Made by a program: the position numbers and the translations under genes
Source of the DNA: Gnetum montanum
Lineage: Eukaryota; Streptophyta; Gnetopsida; Gnetales; Gnetaceae
Direction: 5' to 3'
Assembly: GCA_015680685.1 (NCBI GenBank)
Contig: MNCI01019084.1
Span: 186,001 to 250,000 of the forward strand
Length of the DNA stretch: 64,000 nt
In this document: one piece after another, positions 57,395 through 64,000 of the stretch
Numbering within the stretch: the stretch's first letter is position 1
How the letters are laid out: each line of letters begins with the position of its first letter
The notes under the pieces: model-generated
What the model was told of the DNA's origin: nothing
The model's input: only the letters and a program-made list of their open reading frames with translations
Databases searched by the model: none

Positions 57395-58376
57395 TGATGA
57401 GATGTGATTCGCATGAGCTGCGATATCGCAGCTATCGCGATATCGCGTACCCGATATCATGGTCATTGTAATATCGCGTCGTCCCCTACGATGTTGCGTA
57501 TGTGATATCGCGGTCCACCACCAAATCTATAAATAAGAGGCAGCACTCCTCTTATTTTCCATCCTAAGCTAGAAGTAGGAAAACTATGGTAGATTGATCA
57601 CTCCAGAGATAGAATATTTTCCATGTGTCCACAGTAGGAGTCCCCAAGTGAATGGATCTTTATTTGAGCAACATTGTATTTGAACGCAAGTTGTGTACAA
57701 TAATAAAGATGAGCTTTGTGGATAAACCTTGCAGTGAATGGAATAGGATTTATTACTTATTATTTATTACCCTGTACTAGCATGACATGAGTACGACTTG
57801 ATTATGAGCATTTACGGATGTGTACGGCTAATCATGGAATTGGCTGCTCATCGCGATTAGATTCTCTCACCCTCAACTCCTAGAATACAAAATGGGTACG
57901 ACTTGATTACAAACATCTAAGGATGTGTACCGCTGGTCAAGGAACGGATGCTCATTACGCTTAGGCTAGTTAAATGCCTCAGTATGACCACTTCGAGCAT
58001 GTGCTTTACGCATGGTAATCTCAGTAACGATTAGCATTTGGTAGTCATGGTTGTATAGTTCAGGTTGTATACAGTAAGTGGGAACGGATGCTGATGCTAG
58101 TTAATTTAGACTTAGTCATTAGTTAGAGTTAGTTAGTTCCTCAACCCTTCACCTCGATAGCATAGGAGAAAAACATAAATGACTATAAAAATCATATACT
58201 TCGGACATACTTAACCATACACCGTGACAACTACAAGAAAGTATGGGAAGACAATGAATGATTAAACCTAAGTGTTCCATGGGGCGTGTAGGCATTTAGT
58301 CTACAGAGTTCAACTGGATCATGCGTGCTATGCTTGTTTCATATGGTTGAGTGTAGGGGTACCTTGCCATTCATCA
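57395..58376 (+). repeat. 5' LTR of Ath2
   Basis: TGATGAGATGTGATTCGC...TTCATCA. U3 has two perfect palindromes: AGCTGCGATATCGCAGCT (57416-57433) and CGCGATATCGCG (57436-57447). TATA box TCTATAAATAAG near 57527. Confidence 0.88.
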
Positions 58377-58377
58377 T

Positions 58378-58395
58378 TGGCACCGTTGCCGGGGA
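58378..58395 (+). promoter_or_regulatory. Primer binding site of Ath2 (tRNA-Asp type)
   Basis: TGGCACCGTTGCCGGGGA differs by one transition from the Athila-type tRNA-Asp complement. Confidence 0.82.
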
Positions 58396-58517
58396 ATAAG
58401 TGTTTGTGCACTGAATAGAACATAAGGATATCATTCACATCATTGTGAGCCTTAATGAAGCTTCGGGTTAATTAAATAAAAATTTTACAACGGTAATTAG
58501 CACACCAATAAATCAAA

Positions 58518-60483
58518 ATGCCTTCTTCTCATAAGAGCAACTCACCACCTAAGGACCATACACGAGACAGTTGACAACATAAAACACATAACCAAAACCA
58601 ACTGGTGCCTCAACAATATAATATGACATATACTCATCCCGATGAGTATATCCCTAACTTTACTTTTATCCTCCATCAAGACGAATAGATGCGCTGGAGA
58701 GATTTACAAGGTAACATTGTGTTACCTCTAGATCGATCAGTCCAAAACATGCTTCTCTGTGCTTTGGAATAGATTGGCATGACAAAATTGTATGTGGAAT
58801 ACGTTATGGATGACTTTGACACAAGGGATTATCATCCCACAGAAGCACAACATATTTGGGACTCTAGGCAAGAGAGTCAACATACATTGTTGAAGGGAAA
58901 AGGTCTGCACATCCTTAGTGAAATAGAAGATGAGGAACCCCTTATAATAGGTTCTTTAGCAAATGATGTTTCCCCTCCTAACAATGATGAGGAGGTTGGG
59001 TATCAGAACCTATGATCAACAATACATAACCATGGTTCTGATGCCCGTGAACACCAACTATTCACAGAAGGAACAACCACTCATGCTAAGGACGGGCACT
59101 TAGATCGTCACAACAATCGGGGCCATAGCAGCCAAAGAGAATGCAAGAAACATCGTCATGGTGATGGTTCCCCTTCTTCTTTCCCTTCTTCTTCCCCTTC
59201 TTCACATCACTCCCCCTCTCCTTCAACCTTTGGGTGCAACCATCATGAACATAATGGAGAGGATAAAAGTAAGAAAAATGAGAGACCTCGACGGGAAATT
59301 CGAGAGAGAGGACAAGGGCAAGGATGTAGGGAGAGTAGGGAACAATGCAAACATCACATGCATCATGAAAGAGATGACCATGACAAGCCCCTACTCACAA
59401 CCCAAAGTATTATTGACAGAACGAAGGTAGTTAGGATTCCCACAAGGCATTTAAATGATAGTCAAATCAAACATTTAGACATGAACAATATCCCACGATT
59501 TGAAGGGGGATAAAATGTTGATTCGCAAAGTCATTTACAGGCATTCCACGATGCATGTGCCTTGTAGAATATAGAAAATGAGTGGAAAAACTTAAGTTGT
59601 TCCCAAGGACACTCACCAAGAAAGCAGAGAGTTGGTACTAGTCCTTAGAACCGAAAACCATCAAGAGGTGGAGTACGATGCTAGAACTATTCAATGAAAA
59701 GTATCAAATGTACTATAGAGTGTCTAATTTGTTTAAGTAGATCCAAGGCTGAAAGCAAGGTACTCATGAACCCTTGGATGCTACCATGGCCCACTGCTAC
59801 ACATTGTTACATCATTGCTCAGGCCATGGGTACACTCAGCGGGATCAACTTCACCACATCATGGATGGGCTAAGGCATGAAACTAGAAGAACCCTTGGGA
59901 CTTATGCCCAAGGGAGACTCTCACAACTTAGAGCCCATGAAGTTCATTGCTTGTTGGAATAAGTAGCAAAAGAGGAAGGTGAGCTATGAAAAAGGGAAAG
60001 TGCAAAATAATACAACTGTGACCCCTCTCTTCGAAAGAAGGGAGTGAAATTTTGGGATGAAGAGGATGAGTCACCAATCAAAGAGTTGGTGAATAGAAAG
60101 ACCTTACCGCTTCAAAAGCTCACAACAGAAATAGCGGCTAAGGTAGACAACGTATGGAGTTCCTTAGACTCTAAAATTAAAACTATCTTAAAAATTGTAG
60201 AAGAATATAAGGTAGAATAAAGTAGTGACAAAGGTAGGAAAAAGTGGAGAGATTTAAGCCCTACACATAACAAGGATAAGGGGAAAATTACTAACTCTGA
60301 TGTGGCTATGGACTCTAACATAGACGATGACGGTGGATGTGAGATATGCCACTATGACCATTCTAAGGGATGTTGTCCAATTATCTCACATCTACAGGAG
60401 TTTGGGGTGTATGTGCTTAATCCAAGACTCAAACAATGGCAAACACCCAAAAGGTTACCTTATCCACAAGGTAACCCAAGGTA
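58518..60483 (+). pseudogene. Ath2 gag
   Basis: ATG at 58518. Same order as Ath1: N-terminal segment open at 58779-59015 (DFDTRDYHPTEAQ), Ser/Pro low-complexity stretch, gag core (LDMNNIPRFEGG near 59478; RDQLHHIMDGLRHETRRTLG near 59840-59900), and Cys/His motif CEICHYDHSKGCC at about 60340-60378. Five or more stops and two frame changes, fewer than in Ath3 gag. Gag core and protease lie in one frame (59774 to 61672). Confidence 0.82.
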
Positions 60484-60631
60484 GTTCCACCAACCACTAA
60501 CGTATTATCCAAGTGGAACTCCACCATAGTCCATCGAACAAAATCAACAGTGGCAATACCCACAGTCATGGGGGATGCCATCGTCAAAACATTAGTACCC
60601 TTACCAGTAGCCTGGCCCTTATGGATATTAT

Positions 60632-61672
60632 GTGCAGCAGCTAATTTCTCCAAGTGACTTTATGAGTCACTCAACTCCCCACCGTTACTACCATGTTCGG
60701 GAGTACTTCAGAAGGAGTCCTTCTCCTCCAGGAGACACTCCATACCCACACCATCCTCCTAATCCATCCACACCTCTTCCACCAGTAGTAGTTCTCATAA
60801 CACCTTCTGCTCCAACAATGCAAGGGGAACTTCGTCCTCAACTACAGGAACGTCATGCTACGAGATCTATAAATATTTAGCTTGCTACTGGTTCTGACAA
60901 CTGTGAAAAGAGAAGACCTTTCTTCAAAACCAAAAGCCTAGACAAACTCTCGCAACAACAAGCCCTTGAGCCCATGTACACTCCTACACCATCTAACACT
61001 TTAGAGCACCCTTCAGTCCAATACAGCTTAATGCATATGGTTATGTTAACGCATACCGTAACTGACTGGATCAAGGTAGGCCACCTTTCCAGGAAATTAA
61101 CTGACCCTAAGAGTCCCTTAATCTATTTACAAATCATCAAAAATAAACCACATAGGGCTCTTCTTGACTCAATTTTTAGAGTTAACTTAATTTCACGAGA
61201 GATGTATCACACCTGGAACCTGCCCCAACTTAAGAAGAGCAACATTCAACTAGAGTTGGTAGACCAGTCTATCACCATTCCCTTGGGATTGATGGAGGAC
61301 ATCATCACCACTGTGTGTGGTTGGTCTTACCTAGCTAATTTTCTAGCGATTGAAGTTAACAACAATAAAGGGGACTTCCCAATTATAATGGGAAGGGAAT
61401 GACTAAGTATAGTAGATGCATGCCTTAGGATCCATGATCTTTCTTTGGAAATTTCTAAGATAAACATTTATGGAAAGATCGAGAAGAGGAAATTTTCATG
61501 CATCACATACAGTGATTCATCAGGTGATGACATGGAGGAAATGCCTCCATGTAACAGGTGTGCCCTTGAAACTTTACAACAAAGATGCTTATATGTAGCA
61601 ACCACACAACTAGTAGTAGAAACCCCATGGTTGACAGTTACTCGAAGAAGCAACCAAATATGCATGAAATGA
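60632..61672 (+). pseudogene. Ath2 aspartic protease
   Basis: LIYLQIIKNKPHRALLDSIF then RVNLISREMY: the active-site triad reads D-S-I. FPIIMGREWLSIVDA has a TGA in place of Trp (61401-61403). Acidic end ITYSDSSGDDMEEMPPCNRC. Preceded by a Pro-rich linker (PHHPPNPSTPLPPV). Frame open at 60974-61402 and 61445-61672. Inactive by the triad change. Confidence 0.75.
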
Positions 61673-62576
61673 ACTAAGCAAACCCATGCCTATAACAAAA
61701 GCATATATACATTGGAATATGAGTGTTGCCAACTTCCACCCCTTAATCTAAGATCATCAATTGGGAGAAGTTGGACACTTCTTAGAAATTCAAATAGGCG
61801 CTCATTATTTCGGATCTCTCCCTTTCCACTTAGTCATGGGGGAGATGGCCACCTATGCTAATCATATGGGGCCTTTAGTTCTTTTTGAATTTTTATTTTA
61901 CACATTTTTGTTTTACAACATTTTTGTCTTACACATTTTTGTTTTACAAATTTCTTAAACATTTTTAGTTTTTTTTTTTTTACAAATTTCTTTAACTTTT
62001 CTAGTTTTTGTTTTACAACATCATTATACTTTTCCATTTTGTGTGTGTGTGTGTGTGTGATCCACCTTGTAAGTTTGTCACCCAATAAATGTTTGGAATG
62101 ATGGTATGAACTGTTTTCATATTGATTGCTAATGTTTGGTTTTTACCTTTAAGTCACAATGTTGATACTAAGGTATGTTCTTTTGATATGACAGGCAATG
62201 AGTTCACTTCATTTATTCATCCACAACACTCTATGGTCTCTCTCAGCTTGGAAATGTACAGTCTTCTTCTTAATAAGAACTTAAATGAATCGGTGACTAG
62301 GTATTTCTCAAACTAAAGAAGGACTCAAGGATTGCAAAGGATGTGACTTCAAGGGAACTTGATGCTTTTGTGTTGGCCATTCTCTTGGGTGCCTAGATGT
62401 TTTCCTTTTGAGTTTTTCTTGCCATTCTGATGTTACCCAATTATCATAAGCTAAGTCAATAAAAATAAGAAGTCTTTGCATGGTGTGGTTCTCATGCATA
62501 AAAACACAAAACATTAAAAAAAAAAGTGAAAATTCAAAGCACACCCTTTAGATGAAATAAACTTAGGCTACAAGCA
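61673..62576 (+). other. Ath2 transition region
   Basis: T-rich TTTTGTTTTACAA block (61890-62040), a (GT)n microsatellite (62040-62059), and the same possible splice acceptor as in Ath1 (TTTTGATATGACAG, near 62195). No convincing ORF. Confidence 0.5.
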
Positions 62577-62879
62577 TTGGTTATGGAACCAAAAGTATTC
62601 CCGCTATCTAAGGCCCTTCTCCCTTCCCATTCTCTCCTTTGTTTCATCGGAATGGTGGTGACTCTTGGGGAAGGCATTCTTGTTATCCAAGTGGATGGTT
62701 TAGTTGAATTCATGAATGTGAAGTCACTGGATGTGGTTGGTTTTAGACCAAACTTGGAATGGGATTTGCTAAGTCACATTAATCATGAAACACACAAGGG
62801 GTTGTACACCACCTTGTTCTTGGGATTCCATTCCATTTTTTCTCTCCATCCTTCTCTCCATTATCCACCTCATTGCTAG
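62577..62879 (+). CDS. Ath2 short downstream ORF (MEPKVFP), open
   Basis: About 100 codons from an ATG at 62577 (or 62583), MVMEPKVFPLSKALLPSHSL..., with a hydrophobic N-terminal stretch (LLCFIGMVVTLGEGILVIQV, a possible membrane segment) and a conserved HETHKGLYTTLFLGFHSI. It is the only full-length copy; Ath1 has one in-frame stop and Ath3 a broken version. It lies where env-like ORFs are found, but I recognise no family. 62880-63790 has no other clear ORF. Confidence 0.4.
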   Translation: MVMEPKVFPLSKALLPSHSLLCFIGMVVTLGEGILVIQVDGLVEFMNVKSLDVVGFRPNLEWDLLSHINHETHKGLYTTLFLGFHSIFSLHPSLHYPPHC

Positions 62880-63795
62880 TTATATCATTAGTGTATATAT
62901 TTTGGTTGATGCATTATTTTATTTTTGGTAAATTCTTGTAGTTAAGACTTTAACTCTTGTTCCAGATGACATTTCCGGAGCCTACGAACTCTTTGAATGT
63001 GGGTTTTCCAGGGCATTAAGGACATGAGCTTGCTTTGGGGAGGACCCACTGACATTCCTATTTGAAGCATTAGTTAAATTCTTTTCCTTAACATTTTTCA
63101 ATTCATTTTATTTTGTTCATTTCCATCTTGACATCCATTTCACTTCACTGATGTTTTCAGTTGTCCCTTTTTACTTATCTTTCTTACTCCTTTCCTTTCC
63201 CCATTCTAACGTTATTGGAGGTTCGCAATTAGTCATGGGGGTACGGGGTCTAATTTTTTCGATTTTCTCTTAGCCCCGAATTTTTTAATTTTCTTCCTAA
63301 CCCCTACACCTTCGGTAGTCATCATTAATACATCTCCAGATCCATATCAGCCATACCACAACTTAGCCAATGAACTTACACCAAAGTAAGGTATCAATTA
63401 CATGATGATTCATTTACCCTTGCTAAGATTGTAGATGGTGATCATACAAACAATGGATTGGATCTGGAGCAAACACTTGGAATGGAGCAGTGCTGAAGTA
63501 GCTATGCAAGGAGCAAGATTGATGGTGCACTTATGGATGGACAAAAAAGGCATAATCTTGGCATTGGCAGTAGCAACAGTTCTTTCTCTCTCTCTTTCTC
63601 AGCTACCAAATGAGGCCTGATGTCATTGTAATAAGGTGTTCACCCTTGTTGTCATGAACACCATTTTTGTCAAGTCTTGTAATGATGATCCATTCACATG
63701 TTATCCCATTAGTTCCATTCCCCTTAATAATTCCATACCTTCCCAATATTATTGTAAGGAACTTGAGGACAAGTTTTTATTCAGTCATGGGGGTA

Positions 63796-64000
63796 TGATG
63801 AGACATGATTCGCATGAGCCGCGATATCGCGACCGCCACAATATCGTGTCGTCAGCTACGATGTTGCGTACGCAATATCGCGGTCTGTCGCCAAATCTAT
63901 AAATAAGAGGTGGCACTCCCCTTATTTTCCATCCTAGGCTAGAAGTAGGAAAAATCGGGTAGATTGATCACTCCAAAGATAGAATATTTTCCATGTGCCT
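63796..64000 (+). repeat. 3' LTR of Ath2 (cut by window end)
   Basis: Starts TGATGAGACATGATTCGC after CATGGGGGTA. Contains CGCGATATCGCGACC-like palindrome remnants and the TATA box TCTATAAATAAG near 63894, then matches the 5' LTR to the window edge. Confidence 0.87.

Larger units (their letters stand above)
57395..64000 (+). mobile_element. Ath2: second non-autonomous Athila-like element
   Basis: 5' LTR 57395-58376, primer site, gag, protease, short ORF, purine tract, 3' LTR from 63796 cut by the window end. Same layout as Ath1 and again no RT or integrase. It is inserted in Ath3 gag; the left target-site bases are GAGGA (57390-57394). Confidence 0.85.

Overview
This window looks like plant nuclear DNA from a large, repeat-rich genome. 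Gymnosperm-like gigantic genomes fit the very old, transition-riddled retroelements, but the species cannot be read from the sequence. I find no host gene, tRNA, rRNA or CRISPR array. Almost everything is LTR retrotransposon, nested and decayed.

Region 1 (1-21691) holds two copies of one giant Ty3/gypsy element of the Tat lineage, recognised by a Ty3-type RNase H followed by a second, archaeal-type RNase H. Tat-A (1-2979) is a fragment cut by the window edge. Tat-B is nearly complete at about 18.7 kb: LTR1 2980-4409, primer site 4424, gag and protease 5159-9342, RT/RNase H/integrase 15374-18868, polypurine tract 20288, LTR2 20302-21691. The 6 kb between protease and RT does not code on the sense strand. 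It holds a nine-exon gene on the opposite strand (9984-14507, minus) with GT-AG introns and matching phases, a TATA box, a stop codon and about 1,050 codons. Exon 1 and the TATA box also survive in Tat-A. This antisense, intron-bearing passenger gene is the most striking feature here. Related short tandem repeats punctuate the module boundaries.

Region 2 (21692-25517) is the 3' end of a probable Ty1/copia element: an extra ORF resembling the plant 'putative transposon protein' family, 3' repeats and one LTR.

Region 3 (25744-34823) is a Tekay/Del-like chromovirus: long 5' LTR, initiator-Met-type primer site, gag, protease, RT, RNase H, integrase, chromodomain remnant, and a 3' LTR truncated at 34823.

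Region 4 (34824-64000) is a cluster of Athila-like elements. Ath4 (34824-36731) is a 3' fragment. Ath5 (36957 to about 38078, minus) is a probable solo LTR. Ath1 (38178-45623) and Ath2 (57395 to beyond the window) carry gag and protease but no RT, RNase H or integrase. Ath3 (46449-57394, minus) has a full though broken gag-pol plus a downstream coiled-coil gene, and Ath2 is inserted in its gag. Ath1 and Ath2 look like non-autonomous relatives that an Ath3-like partner could have mobilised. LTRs of this group share R-U5 but have different U3 regions, most rich in palindromes.

No element here looks able to move on its own: all reading frames of gag and pol carry stops or shifts.
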